A stretch of 64,000 bases of DNA, from positions 2,170,001-2,234,000 of the forward strand of contig AP024629.1 in NCBI GenBank assembly GCA_019670725.1, in the 5' to 3' direction. A program made the position numbers and the translations under genes. This document shows, in pieces, positions 53,735 through 63,257 of the stretch. The stretch's first letter is position 1, and each line of letters opens with the position of its first letter. The notes beneath the pieces were generated by a model that worked only from the letters and a program-made list of their open reading frames with translations, had not been told where the DNA came from and did not search any database. This DNA is from Alphaproteobacteria bacterium SO-S41 (GTDB lineage Bacteria; Pseudomonadota; Alphaproteobacteria; Micropepsales; Micropepsaceae).

Positions 53735-54595
53735 TTAGCCCACGCCCGAAAGGAACGCGTCGATCGCAGCAAGCGAGGCGGGTTCGTTGAGCAACGGGGC
53801 GTGGCCGCGGTCGGGGATTTCGGCGGACTTCAGGTCCGGTTTCACATCGTGCATCTTCGCGACGGTCGCGGCTGAGAGCAGGTCGGAATTGGCGCCGCGG
53901 ATGACCAGAACGGGAATCTGCGCGAAGGCGCCGAACAGCGTCCAGGGATCGATCTGCTGCGGCTGGGCCAGGCTGGCGCGGGTGGCGTCGCCGATCTTGG
54001 CATCATAGTCGAGCACTGGCTTGCCGTTCTCCTCGCGGAACACGGCGCGGGTCATCATCTCCCACTGGTCGTCGGCCATCTGGAACATCGCGCCGTTGAT
54101 CGCCTTCACGCCCGATACCGCGGCGTCCCAGCTTTCGGGCGTCGCGTTCTGGTTGCCGACATAGGCGGCGATGCGGGCGATGCCGCGCGGGTCGATCTCC
54201 GGCCCGACATCGTTGAGCACGACGCCCTTCAGCAGCGCCGGCTTCATCGCCGCGATGACGGTGGCGAGCAGGCCGCCGCGCGAGGTGCCGACGACCACGA
54301 CCTGCTCGAGCCCGAGCGCGGCGCAGAGGGCGAAGACATCGCCGGTTTCGACGGGGATCGAATAGTTCGACCAGTTGGCGTCATAGGCCGAGCGGCCGCG
54401 GCCGCGCATGTCGGCGGCGATCACCCGACGAGTCTGCGCCAGATGCGCCGCCAGCGCCTCGAAGTCGCGCGTGTTGCGGGTCAGGCCGGCGAGGCAGAGG
54501 ACCGGCGTAAGATCGCCGCCGGCCGTGTTGTAGTCCCGGTAGTAGAGTTGCAGTCCGTCAGGCGCGGCGGCGAAGCCTTCGCGGAAGGTGCTCAC
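53735..54595 (-). CDS. Alpha/beta hydrolase
   Basis: A 286-aa alpha/beta-fold hydrolase. The nucleophile elbow is GTSRGG (Ser near residue 102), the acid lies near VIRGANSDLLS and the His in DRGHAPLLNEP. GTG 54595 overlaps the stop of the transglycosylase gene (GTGA), so the upstream-frame extension to 54832 is rejected. Substrate unknown. Likely co-translated with the transglycosylase. Confidence 0.85.
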   Translation of the reverse strand: MSTFREGFAAAPDGLQLYYRDYNTAGGDLTPVLCLAGLTRNTRDFEALAAHLAQTRRVIAADMRGRGRSAYDANWSNYSIPVETGDVFALCAALGLEQVVVVGTSRGGLLATVIAAMKPALLKGVVLNDVGPEIDPRGIARIAAYVGNQNATPESWDAAVSGVKAINGAMFQMADDQWEMMTRAVFREENGKPVLDYDAKIGDATRASLAQPQQIDPWTLFGAFAQIPVLVIRGANSDLLSAATVAKMHDVKPDLKSAEIPDRGHAPLLNEPASLAAIDAFLSGVG

Positions 54596-56616
54596 CGCAG
54601 CGCCTCCGACGCCTGGGTGCGGCCGGGCTGGTAGTCGGTGCGGCCCGAACCGCGCAGGATGTCGGTCTCGATCAGCAGCGGCGAGGTGCCGCCGTTCAGC
54701 ATTGCGCGATAGACATTGGCGTTCTCGACGAGGCGCATCACGTAGTTGCGGGTCTCGCTGAAGGGGATGCGCTCGATCCAGTCGACGACATCGACATTCG
54801 GGCTGCGCGGATCGCCGAATTCCTTGATCCACTGGCGGGCGCGGCCGGGGCCGGCATTATAGGCGACGGCGACCAGCACGAACGAACCGTCGAACTGCTC
54901 CAGCAGGTCGTGCATATGCGCCATGCCCAGCGAGGCGTTGTACTGCCAGTCATAGAGGCGCGAGGCGTCCCACGGGATGCCGTGCTTCTGGGCGGTATAC
55001 TTCGCCGTGGCGGGCAGCATCTGCATGATGCCGCGAGCGTCGGCGCCGCTGCGCGCGGTCGGGTCGAACTCGCTTTCCTGGCGCATCAGCGCGAGGACGA
55101 AGGCGGGGTCGGGCGCCGTGCCGAGGCCGATATAGGGCGGCAGCTTCAGGACGGGGTAGGCGTAGTTGAAGACATGCAGGTCCTTCTGCATCGCCTTCTT
55201 GGCGACGCGGACGGCCATGGCGGGCTTGCCGAGCCGCACCAGCAGAGCAGCGGCGGCTTCGAAGTCGGCGCGCTTCTCCAGCCGGTCGCCGAGCGCGGCG
55301 ACGAAGCGGGGGAGGAGGCGGTTGCTGGCATCGACGCTGGCGAGCAGTTCCATCGCCTTGACGAGTTCGTCGCTGTCCAGCGAGACCGTGTTGCCCGAGC
55401 TTGTCATGTCAACGGTGATCGTCGGATTGGCGCCCAGCGCGGCCGTCGCAAGCTGGCCGTAGAAGGCCTCTGGGTTCTTGGCGGCCATGGCGTATTGCGC
55501 GTTGGCGGCTTCGGCATTGCCCGACGCTTCAAGCGCCCGTCCCGTCCAGTAATAGCCGCGCGACAGGCTGATCGGCGTGGTGACGCCGGGCGCGATGCGG
55601 TTGAAGTGCTCGTAGGCGACGTTCGGGTTGTTGAGGAAGCGCAGCGCCATCCAGCCGGCGATGAATTCCGAATCCTGGAAGTCGGCGCCGTCGGTCAGAC
55701 CGGCGCTGGCGGCGACGGCGTAGGCGTCCTGGAAACGGCGTTCCTTGATCGCCATGCGGATATTGTCGGACTTCTCGTCCCACCATTTGTCGAGCGGCAG
55801 GTCGATGGCGGGGTCGCGGATCGCCTTCGCCATGTAGCGGGCGCCGGTCGCGTATTGCTCGGACCGGCGATACCAGCGGCCCATGTCGAAGAGCAGGCCG
55901 AAATCGTTCTTAAGGTCGGCCGGCACCGCGTCGATGAACTTCTGTGCTCCCTTGGTGTTGGTGCGCAGCTTCAGCCGCGCGAGGCCGACCGCGCGATAGG
56001 CGGGATCGACGACGTCGAGCATCCGGGTCGCGGAGTCGAATTGGTCGTTCCACAGCAGCGTCGCGAGGCGGAGGCGGTTGGCGTCGGAGGGGAGGTAGGT
56101 GCTGTACTGCGCGCGGATCTCGGCCTCGCGCGAGGCGGAGAAATTGCCCTGGACGTAGCCGCGGCGGATCCAGATCGGGCCTTCGACCGTGTTGCCGGTT
56201 GCGAGTTCGGCGACGCCGAGCAGCAGCATGCCTTCGCCGGTCAGCGGTTCGCGGTTCTTGTAGAAGGCGATGACATCGGCGGCTGGCAGATTGGACGGCA
56301 TCGTGCGTTCGGCGTTACGCTGGAGTGCGTTTGACGAGGGCCAGTTGGGGTGCGCGTTGATGAAATTCGCGATATCGGCGAACGATGCGCCGCTTTCGCG
56401 TTCCACCAGATAGCGCCAGCGTACGATGGCGGCGACGGTCGGGTCCTTGGCGCGCTGGGCGAGCGAGAAGAGGTCAGACCAGCTCTTGCGCTCGCCGGCA
56501 TCGATGGCGGAGGCGAGAATGGCGCGGTCGGATTCGCTGACGGCGGCGGCGTGGGCCGGTGCAACGATGGCGACCGAAGCGACAGCGAAAGCGGCGAAGA
56601 GACGGCTCAGGGTCAT
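54592..56616 (-). CDS. Soluble lytic transglycosylase (Slt type)
   Basis: Cleaves peptidoglycan glycan strands forming 1,6-anhydro ends, in the periplasm. From ATG 56616 it has 674 aa, with a signal peptide (about 1-23, ending APAHA) and a long superhelical part. The C-terminal transglycosylase domain starts near residue 505, with the catalytic Glu in LMRQESEFDPTARS followed by GIMQMLPATAKY and AYNAGPGRARQWIKE. The longer frame to 56658 is rejected. It lies divergent from dapA, as in many alphaproteobacteria. Confidence 0.93.
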   Translation of the reverse strand: MTLSRLFAAFAVASVAIVAPAHAAAVSESDRAILASAIDAGERKSWSDLFSLAQRAKDPTVAAIVRWRYLVERESGASFADIANFINAHPNWPSSNALQRNAERTMPSNLPAADVIAFYKNREPLTGEGMLLLGVAELATGNTVEGPIWIRRGYVQGNFSASREAEIRAQYSTYLPSDANRLRLATLLWNDQFDSATRMLDVVDPAYRAVGLARLKLRTNTKGAQKFIDAVPADLKNDFGLLFDMGRWYRRSEQYATGARYMAKAIRDPAIDLPLDKWWDEKSDNIRMAIKERRFQDAYAVAASAGLTDGADFQDSEFIAGWMALRFLNNPNVAYEHFNRIAPGVTTPISLSRGYYWTGRALEASGNAEAANAQYAMAAKNPEAFYGQLATAALGANPTITVDMTSSGNTVSLDSDELVKAMELLASVDASNRLLPRFVAALGDRLEKRADFEAAAALLVRLGKPAMAVRVAKKAMQKDLHVFNYAYPVLKLPPYIGLGTAPDPAFVLALMRQESEFDPTARSGADARGIMQMLPATAKYTAQKHGIPWDASRLYDWQYNASLGMAHMHDLLEQFDGSFVLVAVAYNAGPGRARQWIKEFGDPRSPNVDVVDWIERIPFSETRNYVMRLVENANVYRAMLNGGTSPLLIETDILRGSGRTDYQPGRTQASEALR

Positions 56617-56778
56617 GATCGTCGGGCTCGTTTCGGTTACAAGACTGGTGGGGACCATGCCCCAAGGGCGATGGTTAACATAGTCGCAAGATCGCGGCTG
56701 TTTCTTGGCAAAGCGTTAACCTGCGCGTAGTTTCCGCGCCTTGGTATTGGAGCCGGGGATTCATCCCGGAATTGTGAC

Positions 56779-57669
56779 ATGGCTTTCGATCGTTCGCGCC
56801 TCAGGGGTTCCTTCACTGCGCTCATCACGCCGTTCAAAGGCGGGCAGGTGGACGAGGCCGCATTCAAGCGGGTGATCGGGCACCAGATCACCGAGGGGAC
56901 GCACGGGCTGGTGCCCTGCGGCACGACGGGCGAATCGCCGACGATCAGCCATGAAGAGCACCGCCGGTTGCTGGAGCTGACGGTCGAAGCGGCGAACGGC
57001 CGGGCCTTCGTCCTGGGGGGCGCGGGCTCGAACGCCACGTCAGAGGCGATCGAATTCGCCCAGCATGCCGAGAAGGTCGGCTGCGACGCCGCGATGTGCG
57101 TCGTGCCGTACTACAACAAGCCAAGCCAGGAAGGGCTCTATCGCCACTTCGCGACGATCGCCGAATCGGTCGCGATCCCGATCGTCCTCTACAACGTCCC
57201 CGGCCGGACCATCGCCGACATCCTGCCGGAGACCGTCGGGCGGCTGGCCAAGATCGCCAATATCGTCGGCATCAAGGACGCGGCCGGCAAGGTCGAGCGC
57301 GCCTCGCAGCAGCGGCTCGCGGCGGGGGCGGACTTCGTCCAGCTCTCGGGCGATGACCCGAACGCGGTCGGCTATAACGCGCAGGGCGGGGTGGGGTGCA
57401 TTTCCGTCACCTCCAACATCGCGCCCGGCCTCTGCGCCCGGCTGCAGAACGCCTCGCTGCAGGGCAATCTCGCGGCGGCCAACGAGATCAACGACAAGCT
57501 CATGGACCTGCACGGGCTGATGTTCGCCGAGCCGAGCCCGGCGCCGGCGAAGTACGGCGCGAGCCTGCTCGGCCTCTGCGCCGAGGATGTCCGCCTGCCG
57601 ATCATCCCGCTGACTGACGGGACCAAGGCCAAGATCAAGGCCGCCATGACGAGCGCGGGTCTGCTATAA
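56779..57669 (+). CDS. dapA: 4-Hydroxy-tetrahydrodipicolinate synthase
   Basis: Condenses pyruvate and aspartate semialdehyde in lysine and meso-diaminopimelate synthesis. The 296-aa protein has the substrate motif CGTTGESPTI, Tyr in VLYNVPGRTIAD and the Schiff-base Lys in IVGIKDAAG. ATG 56779 is standard. smpB starts 7 nt downstream, so the two are co-transcribed. Confidence 0.97.
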   Translation: MAFDRSRLRGSFTALITPFKGGQVDEAAFKRVIGHQITEGTHGLVPCGTTGESPTISHEEHRRLLELTVEAANGRAFVLGGAGSNATSEAIEFAQHAEKVGCDAAMCVVPYYNKPSQEGLYRHFATIAESVAIPIVLYNVPGRTIADILPETVGRLAKIANIVGIKDAAGKVERASQQRLAAGADFVQLSGDDPNAVGYNAQGGVGCISVTSNIAPGLCARLQNASLQGNLAAANEINDKLMDLHGLMFAEPSPAPAKYGASLLGLCAEDVRLPIIPLTDGTKAKIKAAMTSAGLL

Positions 57670-57675
57670 CAGCCC

Positions 57676-58149
57676 ATGGCAAAGAAGAAGGACGACGGCC
57701 AGAAGGTCGTCTCGGAGAACCGCCGCGCCCGTTATAACTATGCGATCGAGAGCAATCTCGAGGTCGGCATGGTGCTGACCGGGACCGAGGTGAAATCGCT
57801 CCGCAGCGGCAAGGCGACGATCGCGGAATCCTATGCGCAGGTGAAGGAGGGCAAGGTCCTCCTCATCAACGCGACGATCCCGGAATATGCCGGCGGCAAC
57901 CGGCTGAACCATGAGCCGACGCGTATCCGCGAACTGCTGCTGAAGAAGCGCGAGATCGCCAATCTTTACCGCGCCACCGAGCGCGAGGGCATGACGCTGA
58001 TCCCGCTGAAGATCTATTTCAACGAGCGCGGCATGGCGAAAATGGATCTCGGCATCGCCAAGGGCAAGAAGCTCCACGACAAGCGCGAGGACGACAAGAA
58101 AAAGGACTGGCAGCGCGACAAGGCGCGCCTGATGCGCCAGAAGGGCTGA
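57676..58149 (+). CDS. smpB: SsrA-binding protein SmpB
   Basis: Binds tmRNA and lets it enter stalled ribosomes in trans-translation. The 157-aa protein has [39 protein letters not shown]-like sequence and the basic tail [16 protein letters not shown] 57676 follows dapA by 6 nt. I looked for the tmRNA gene ssrA in the neighbouring space and did not find it. Confidence 0.97.
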   Translation: MAKKKDDGQKVVSENRRARYNYAIESNLEVGMVLTGTEVKSLRSGKATIAESYAQVKEGKVLLINATIPEYAGGNRLNHEPTRIRELLLKKREIANLYRATEREGMTLIPLKIYFNERGMAKMDLGIAKGKKLHDKREDDKKKDWQRDKARLMRQKG

Positions 58150-58164
58150 GGCGCTGACGCCGTA

Positions 58165-58280
58165 TGCGTGGTTCGAGGCTCCGCGCCAGCGCGCTCCGCA
58201 CCTCATCATGACGAATAGTGTTATAGTCCCTATCTTCGTCATCCTGAGGTGCCCGCGCAGCGGGCCTCGAAGGACGCACG
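58165..58280. repeat. Long imperfect inverted repeat (alphaproteobacterial type)
   Basis: Between smpB and the oxidoreductase gene is an arrangement of GC-rich arms: GTTCGAGGCTCCGC...GCGCTCCGCACCTCATCATGACG on one side, and CGTCATCCTGAGGTGC...GCGGGCCTCGAAGGACG on the other. The arms CGAGGC and GCCTCG, and ACCTCA and TGAGGT, are inverted. It resembles the long intergenic repeats common in alphaproteobacteria and differs from the REP units at 5.2 and 35.6 kb. Confidence 0.65.
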
Positions 58281-58314
58281 GTCTTTCAACCGATCTTGTT
58301 CAGAGCCCTAGTTC

Positions 58315-58971
58315 ATGAGCGACGAGAACCCCGAGTTCCGCGACAAGCTGATCAAGTCCAAAGAGCGCTGGGCGCGCGAGGGCCGGCTGCTGACCGGCTC
58401 GCCGGACCTGCAGCACGCCAAGCGCCTGCCGCCCGGGCAGCGTGAGGTGAAGAACTGGCCGGTGCTCGATCTCGGCGCGCAGCCGAATATTCCCAAGGAC
58501 CAGTGGCGGCTCTTCATCAACGGCGAGGTCGACAATCCCGTCCGCCTGGACTGGGAGGGTTTCATGGCTCTGCCGCAGATCGACAGCGTCTCGGACATGC
58601 ACTGCGTCACGCAATGGAGCCGGTACGACAATCACTGGAAGGGCGTGTCGAGCCGCACGATCCTCGATCTCGTGATGCCGAAGATGGACGTGAAGCACGT
58701 CGTCTTCCACTCCTACGACACCTACACGACCAATGTGTCGCTGGAGGTTTTCGCCGATCCCGATGTGCTGCTGGCTCATACCTGGGAAGGCCTGCCGATC
58801 ACCCGCGAGCATGGCGGGCCGCTGCGCGTGCTGATCCCGCGCTGGTATCTGTGGAAGAGCGCCAAGTGGATCAAGCGCATCGAGTTCGTCACCAACGACA
58901 AGCCGGGCTTCTGGGAAACCCGCGGTTACCACAACGAAGGCGATCCTTGGTTGGAGCAGCGCTATTCGTGA
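58315..58971 (+). CDS. Sulfite-oxidase-like molybdopterin oxidoreductase
   Basis: A 218-aa protein of the sulfite oxidase fold that carries the molybdenum cofactor. The cofactor-ligating Cys97 lies in SDMHCVTQWSRYDNHW. There is no signal peptide and no heme domain, so it is a small soluble enzyme whose electron partner is not evident. The C-terminal half has HTWEGLPITREHGGPLRVLIPRWYLWKSAKWIKRIEF, the hallmark of the YuiH/YedY-related group. Substrate unknown. Confidence 0.88.
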   Translation: MSDENPEFRDKLIKSKERWAREGRLLTGSPDLQHAKRLPPGQREVKNWPVLDLGAQPNIPKDQWRLFINGEVDNPVRLDWEGFMALPQIDSVSDMHCVTQWSRYDNHWKGVSSRTILDLVMPKMDVKHVVFHSYDTYTTNVSLEVFADPDVLLAHTWEGLPITREHGGPLRVLIPRWYLWKSAKWIKRIEFVTNDKPGFWETRGYHNEGDPWLEQRYS

Positions 58972-60251
58972 AGGGTGAGCGATAGCCGCGCCAGTTCTTC
59001 CTCCAGCCGCGTGAAGCCGGTACGGCCGCCGCGGGTGATGAGCGGATCGGTCGAGGTGCCGGTGACGAAATAGACTGTGGCGCTGTGCTCTTGCGGGTCG
59101 ATCCAGATGCCGCCCAGCAACCCGTAAGCCTCTGCGCCGTGACCGAAGCGCGCCCTGCCACCGGCGAACAGATCGTCGCGACAGGCGGGCGAGGGCGATG
59201 CGCCGAGGAGGTGCAGTCCGGTGCCGTAGGCGCATTCGGAACCGCGGGCGCTGTCGCCATTGGCGCCGGCGGTATCCAGCGTCCAGACCGGCTTGGCGAA
59301 GGCGGCAACCGTGGTGGGCTGGACGAGCGGCTTGCCAGCCAGTGGTCCGCCGGCAAGCACGCGCGCGATCGTCACCAGTTCGCTCAGCGAAATGCGCAAG
59401 CCGCCTTGCGGGCTTAAGGGGCCGGCATTGGTGCCAGGCGGAAAGGCGTCGAGATCGCAGGCGACGCCATCGCCCAGCACGGGCGCGACGCAATCGGGCA
59501 GGGCGCCGTTGCGGTTGTCGACCTGCGGCAGGAAGGGACCGCCGGGGTGCCAGACCTCGTCGTCGCCGGCGGAGCGGTAGAGCACGGCGGCGCGGCTGGC
59601 TGGGCCGGCGGATGAACCGGACCAATTATAGGTCGCCTCCAGTCCAAGCGGCTGGAAGACGAGGCGTGCCATCAGCCGATCGAAGCGCTCGCCGGTTGCG
59701 TCCTCCATTGCCGTGCCGGCGATGACGAGGCCGAGATTGGCGTAGGTGTAGAACGTGCCGGGCGTGTGCGCGGTGTCCCAGTGCTCCGGCTTCGCCAGTT
59801 CGGCGCGGAGATTACCGCCCAGCGGCACGACGTAGTTGCCGCCGTCGCGCAGGCTGGAGACATGCGCGAAGAGTTGGCGCAGCGTGACGGGCGTGTCCGG
59901 AAAGGCGGGATTGCGCAGTCTGAAACCCAGATAGCGCGAGATGTCGGCGTCGAGATCGAGCTGGCCCTGCTCGACCAGCCGCATCGCGCCGATCGCCACG
60001 ACCAGCTTGGAAATCGACGCGATGCGCACGGGACTGTCGGCCGTGAAGGCGCGGTTGCAGGTGCGACCGTCGACGGCGAAGACAGCGCAGCCATCGGCAT
60101 AGGTTGCGACTGTGCCGTCCGGCGACACATTGGCCATCGCCACCGCCGCGATCCGCGTATCGAGCTTCGCCTCCAGTCTCTCCTTCAGCGTCGTAGGCGC
60201 ACAGGCGGCGAGCGCTAGGCTTAGCCCGATCGCCGCCGCGCGCCAGCTCAT
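58962..60251 (-). CDS. Lipoprotein serine hydrolase (class C beta-lactamase / PBP-like)
   Basis: A 429-aa protein with a lipobox (L14-A-A-C17) indicating a lipoprotein. The catalytic Ser79-I-S-Lys82 (ASISKL) and the Tyr-x-Asn box TYANLGL (about residue 165) are clear, and the third box was not identified with confidence. The beta-lactamase-like fold can be an esterase or peptidase; the function here is not known. Its start overlaps the stop of the alkylsulfatase gene by four bases, so it is coupled to it. The 3' end overlaps the oxidoreductase gene by 10 bp. Confidence 0.83.
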   Translation of the reverse strand: MSWRAAAIGLSLALAACAPTTLKERLEAKLDTRIAAVAMANVSPDGTVATYADGCAVFAVDGRTCNRAFTADSPVRIASISKLVVAIGAMRLVEQGQLDLDADISRYLGFRLRNPAFPDTPVTLRQLFAHVSSLRDGGNYVVPLGGNLRAELAKPEHWDTAHTPGTFYTYANLGLVIAGTAMEDATGERFDRLMARLVFQPLGLEATYNWSGSSAGPASRAAVLYRSAGDDEVWHPGGPFLPQVDNRNGALPDCVAPVLGDGVACDLDAFPPGTNAGPLSPQGGLRISLSELVTIARVLAGGPLAGKPLVQPTTVAAFAKPVWTLDTAGANGDSARGSECAYGTGLHLLGASPSPACRDDLFAGGRARFGHGAEAYGLLGGIWIDPQEHSATVYFVTGTSTDPLITRGGRTGFTRLEEELARLSLTLHE

Positions 60252-62257
60252 GGCGTGACGATGTTGAAGTTCGGGTCCAGCGGGTCGATCAGACCGGCCA
60301 GCTTGCCGTAGAGCGCGCCGTCCCCGTCGGACTCGATGCCGCGCGTTTCGACCGCGACGCCGGCGAACAGGGTCGCCATGAGGTCCAGCCGCTTGAGGCG
60401 CACCGTCGCGCCCGCCGCCGGATCGGTGACGCCTTCCTCGTGGATCAGCACGCCGTTCTCGACGGTGATGAGATGCGTCTCGTTCGTATCGGTCAGCACG
60501 AGGTTGATCTTGAAATCCTGCTGCAGCGCCCGGTCAGGATTGATGCGTACGGCGGCGAAGTCCAGCAGCATGGCGGTCGAGGTCGCCTGCAGGACGTCGG
60601 GGCTAAGGCCCGTCGGCGGCAGCTTCAGCGGCCCGTTGCGCAGCTCCTGCGCGCCGGTGAGATAGATGTTCCGCCACGTCCCGGCCTCCGCCTGATAGCC
60701 GAGCTGGGTGTAGATCGCCGCGAGCTGCTCGCGCGCCGCCGTGGTCTCGCCGCCCGCGAAGACAACATTGTTGAGGAGGGTCGCGGCCCAGCGGTAATCG
60801 CCCGCATCGGCGGCGGTCTTTGCCCGGGCCATCACGGCCTCCGCGCCGCCCATTGCCTCGACATATTTTACCGCGGACTCTTCCTGCGGCAGCGGCCAGA
60901 GGTTCGCAGGGTTGGCGTCGTACCAGCCCATATAACGTTGATAGACCGCCTTCGCGTTGTGGCTCATCGTGCCGTAATAGCCGCGATTGAACCACTGCTT
61001 GGCGAGCACGTCGGGCAGCTTCAGGACTTCCGCGATCTCCGCGCCGTTGAGGCCGGCATTCATCAGCCGCACGGACTGATCGTGCAGGTATTTGTAGGCG
61101 TCGCGATGGCTGGCGAGGAAGGTCGCGATGTTCGCCTGGCCGAAGCGAGGGATGCCATGCGCGGCGAACATGACGTCGCTCTTGTCGGCGTAGAGACGGA
61201 TCGCCTGTGTCAGGTAGTCGGCCCAGGCCTTGGCGTCGCGCACCAGCGCACCGCGCGCGGGCAGCAGGTTATGCATGGTGAGGTTCGCGTTCTCCGCCAT
61301 GAAGAGCGCGCGGAACTGCGGCAGGTAGAAGTTCATCTCCGACGGCGCTTCGGTGCCGGGGGTGATCTGGAACTCCAGCTTGACGTCGCCGACCGTGATG
61401 GTCTGGCCGGTCCTGGTGACGAGATCGGTCGGCGCGACCAAGGAGATCGTGCCGCGCGAAATGCCCGGCCCGAGGCCCGAAGTCATCTCGCCATCCGCGC
61501 CGCGGGGCAGGGTCAGGCCGAACTGGAAGCGGGCGCGGCGCGCCATGGCGGGGCCGGCGATGATGTTTTCGGAAACCGCATGCTCCATGAAGCCGTCGGG
61601 CGCGATCACCTTCACCTTGCCGCTGGCGACGTCTTCGCGCGTCGTGACGCCCAGCACGCCGCCGTAATGGTCGGCGTGGCTGTGCGAGTAGACGACGGCG
61701 ATGACGGGCTTCGCGCCGACCTTCTCGTTCACCAGATCGAGCGCCGCCTTCGCGACCTCCACGGTCGTCAGCGGATCGACCACGATCCAGCCCGCGCCAG
61801 CGTCGATGAAGCTGACTGTCGAAACATCGAAGCCGCGCACCTGATAGATGCGGTCGGACACCTTGAAGAGGCCGTTCTTGGTGAGGATCTGAGCCTGGCG
61901 CCACAGGCTGGGATTGGCGGTGTCGGGCGCCGGGCCGTTCAGGAAAGCATACGAATTCAGGTCGAAGACGACATCCCCGTTCTCCTTGCGGATCAACGGA
62001 TCGGCGCGGGTGGCGATGAAGCCGCGATCGGCGTCCGCGAAGTCCTGCTTGTCGTCGGCCTCGACGCGCGCCCTGGCGTCGGCCATCGCCTGCTGCGAGG
62101 CGGCGGAGGCGGTGGCGGCGGGCGGCTTGGGGATCGACGGCGCGCCCATCAGCAAAGGCGCGATCACCCCGCCAAAGGCATAGAGCCCGCCCGCCGCTAC
62201 CGCGCCGGTGAGCACAACGCCTGACAGCAAACCGAGAATGAACCTGCCGCGTGCCAT
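60248..62257 (-). CDS. Alkyl/aryl-sulfatase (SdsA1-like, metallo-beta-lactamase fold)
   Basis: Releases sulfate from alkyl sulfates such as SDS by inverting attack. The 669-aa protein starts with a membrane-type signal segment (about 7-30). The zinc site H192-x-H194-x-D196-H197 (SHSHADHYGG), then FMAENANLTMHN and the dimerisation helices (about 460-540), and a C-terminal SCP-like domain (about 555-665) give the complete SdsA1 layout. Divergent from a Crp/Fnr-type regulator with a shared 18-bp dyad. Natural substrate unknown. ATG 62257 is standard. Confidence 0.92.
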   Translation of the reverse strand: MARGRFILGLLSGVVLTGAVAAGGLYAFGGVIAPLLMGAPSIPKPPAATASAASQQAMADARARVEADDKQDFADADRGFIATRADPLIRKENGDVVFDLNSYAFLNGPAPDTANPSLWRQAQILTKNGLFKVSDRIYQVRGFDVSTVSFIDAGAGWIVVDPLTTVEVAKAALDLVNEKVGAKPVIAVVYSHSHADHYGGVLGVTTREDVASGKVKVIAPDGFMEHAVSENIIAGPAMARRARFQFGLTLPRGADGEMTSGLGPGISRGTISLVAPTDLVTRTGQTITVGDVKLEFQITPGTEAPSEMNFYLPQFRALFMAENANLTMHNLLPARGALVRDAKAWADYLTQAIRLYADKSDVMFAAHGIPRFGQANIATFLASHRDAYKYLHDQSVRLMNAGLNGAEIAEVLKLPDVLAKQWFNRGYYGTMSHNAKAVYQRYMGWYDANPANLWPLPQEESAVKYVEAMGGAEAVMARAKTAADAGDYRWAATLLNNVVFAGGETTAAREQLAAIYTQLGYQAEAGTWRNIYLTGAQELRNGPLKLPPTGLSPDVLQATSTAMLLDFAAVRINPDRALQQDFKINLVLTDTNETHLITVENGVLIHEEGVTDPAAGATVRLKRLDLMATLFAGVAVETRGIESDGDGALYGKLAGLIDPLDPNFNIVTP

Positions 62258-62326
62258 ATCGTCCCCCTGTCGCCGCGTGGGCGCGGCTTTGTATTGGCGG
62301 CAGTTTACGAGGCGGGTCGCATCTCT

Positions 62327-62344
62327 TTGTAACTTAGGTTACAA
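62327..62344. promoter_or_regulatory. Crp/Fnr-type operator dyad
   Basis: TTGTAACTTAGGTTACAA is an 18-bp dyad with perfect 7-bp arms (TTGTAAC / GTTACAA) and a 4-bp centre, the form of a Crp/Fnr-family site. It ends 3 bp before the likely ATG of the regulator gene and lies 70 bp upstream of the divergent alkylsulfatase start. That fits autorepression plus control of the sulfatase operon. The binding protein is inferred. Confidence 0.75.
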
Positions 62345-62347
62345 TTG

Positions 62348-63040
62348 ATGATGGCCCTCAGTGATCGCGATCAGGCCCGGCGCGTACTGGCGCAGGCCGG
62401 CTGGCTGGGCGGGCAGACCCCGGCGCTGGCCGAGGCGCTGCTGGCGCAAGGGCGTCTCGTCCGGCTGGCCGCTGGCCAATGGGCGCAGGCAGAGGGCGAT
62501 GAGGAAACCGGGCTGCTCGTGGTCGTCGAGGGCGCGGTGCAGCTCTATTGCCAGGCGCCGGGCGACCGCGAGGTGCTGGTGGGGCATGTCGAGGCGGGCG
62601 CGGCGCTCGGCCAGACCATGCGGTTCGGCGGCGGCCCGCGGATCGTGACCGCGATTGCGGTCGCGCCGAGCCTGGTGCTGGTGGTCGCCGACACTGCGCT
62701 GGAGCGGATCGGGCACGGCCAGCCGGACATCTGGCGGGCGGTCGCCAGTCTCGTCTATGCGCAGTTGCGCCTCACGGTACGCGCGGGCGCCGAGGTGGTG
62801 GCGCTGCCGCCACGGCAGCGGCTGGCCTCGCGGCTGCGCCTGCTGAGCCGGGCGACCGAGCGGCAGGGGGCGGTGACCCTGCATCTCAGCCAGCAGGCGC
62901 TCGCCGAGCTGATCGGGGTGACCCGCAAGACGGTGAATATCTGCCTCGCGGAATTCGCCTGGATGGGCCTCGTGGAGCTGGGATATGGCCGGATTACGGT
63001 CACCGATCCGCGTGGGCTCGATCGCGTCGCAGCGAGCTAG
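62348..63040 (+). CDS. Crp/Fnr-family transcriptional regulator
   Basis: About 230 aa from ATG 62348 or 62351 (MMALSDRDQ). An N-terminal cyclic-nucleotide-binding-like beta-roll (about 30-115) is followed by a long helix and a Crp-type winged HTH ([32 protein letters not shown], about 183-214). The cysteines of an Fnr iron-sulfur cluster are absent, and the cAMP-contact residues are not clearly present, so the signal is unknown. No ribosome site precedes the start, which is only 3 bp from a palindrome; the transcript may be leaderless. Confidence 0.82.
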   Translation: MMALSDRDQARRVLAQAGWLGGQTPALAEALLAQGRLVRLAAGQWAQAEGDEETGLLVVVEGAVQLYCQAPGDREVLVGHVEAGAALGQTMRFGGGPRIVTAIAVAPSLVLVVADTALERIGHGQPDIWRAVASLVYAQLRLTVRAGAEVVALPPRQRLASRLRLLSRATERQGAVTLHLSQQALAELIGVTRKTVNICLAEFAWMGLVELGYGRITVTDPRGLDRVAAS

Positions 63041-63053
63041 AACCTCGCAAATA

Positions 63054-63081
63054 TTGACTTTTCGTCCCTCGGCCGTTAAAT
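63054..63081 (+). promoter_or_regulatory. Candidate promoter of the cold-shock gene
   Basis: TTGACT at 63054-63059 and TTAAAT at 63076-63081 with a 16-bp spacer lie about 180 bp before the ATG, leaving a long 5' leader as is usual for cspA-type genes. The leader from about 63088 to 63257 shows several short inverted repeats but no gene. Confidence 0.4.
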
Positions 63082-63257
63082 CAGTTTCAGCAATCGAGAT
63101 GAGGCCGGTTACGGCGATGCCTCGGAGCGGCTTCTCGAAGCGCGTCCCGGGCCGAACCAAACACCTCCAAGAGACTCAGTTGTACCGCCGCGGGATGGTC
63201 CCACGGCGACATCACTATCATGCCTGCGAATACAGGCATGCGGAGACGGATACAGAG

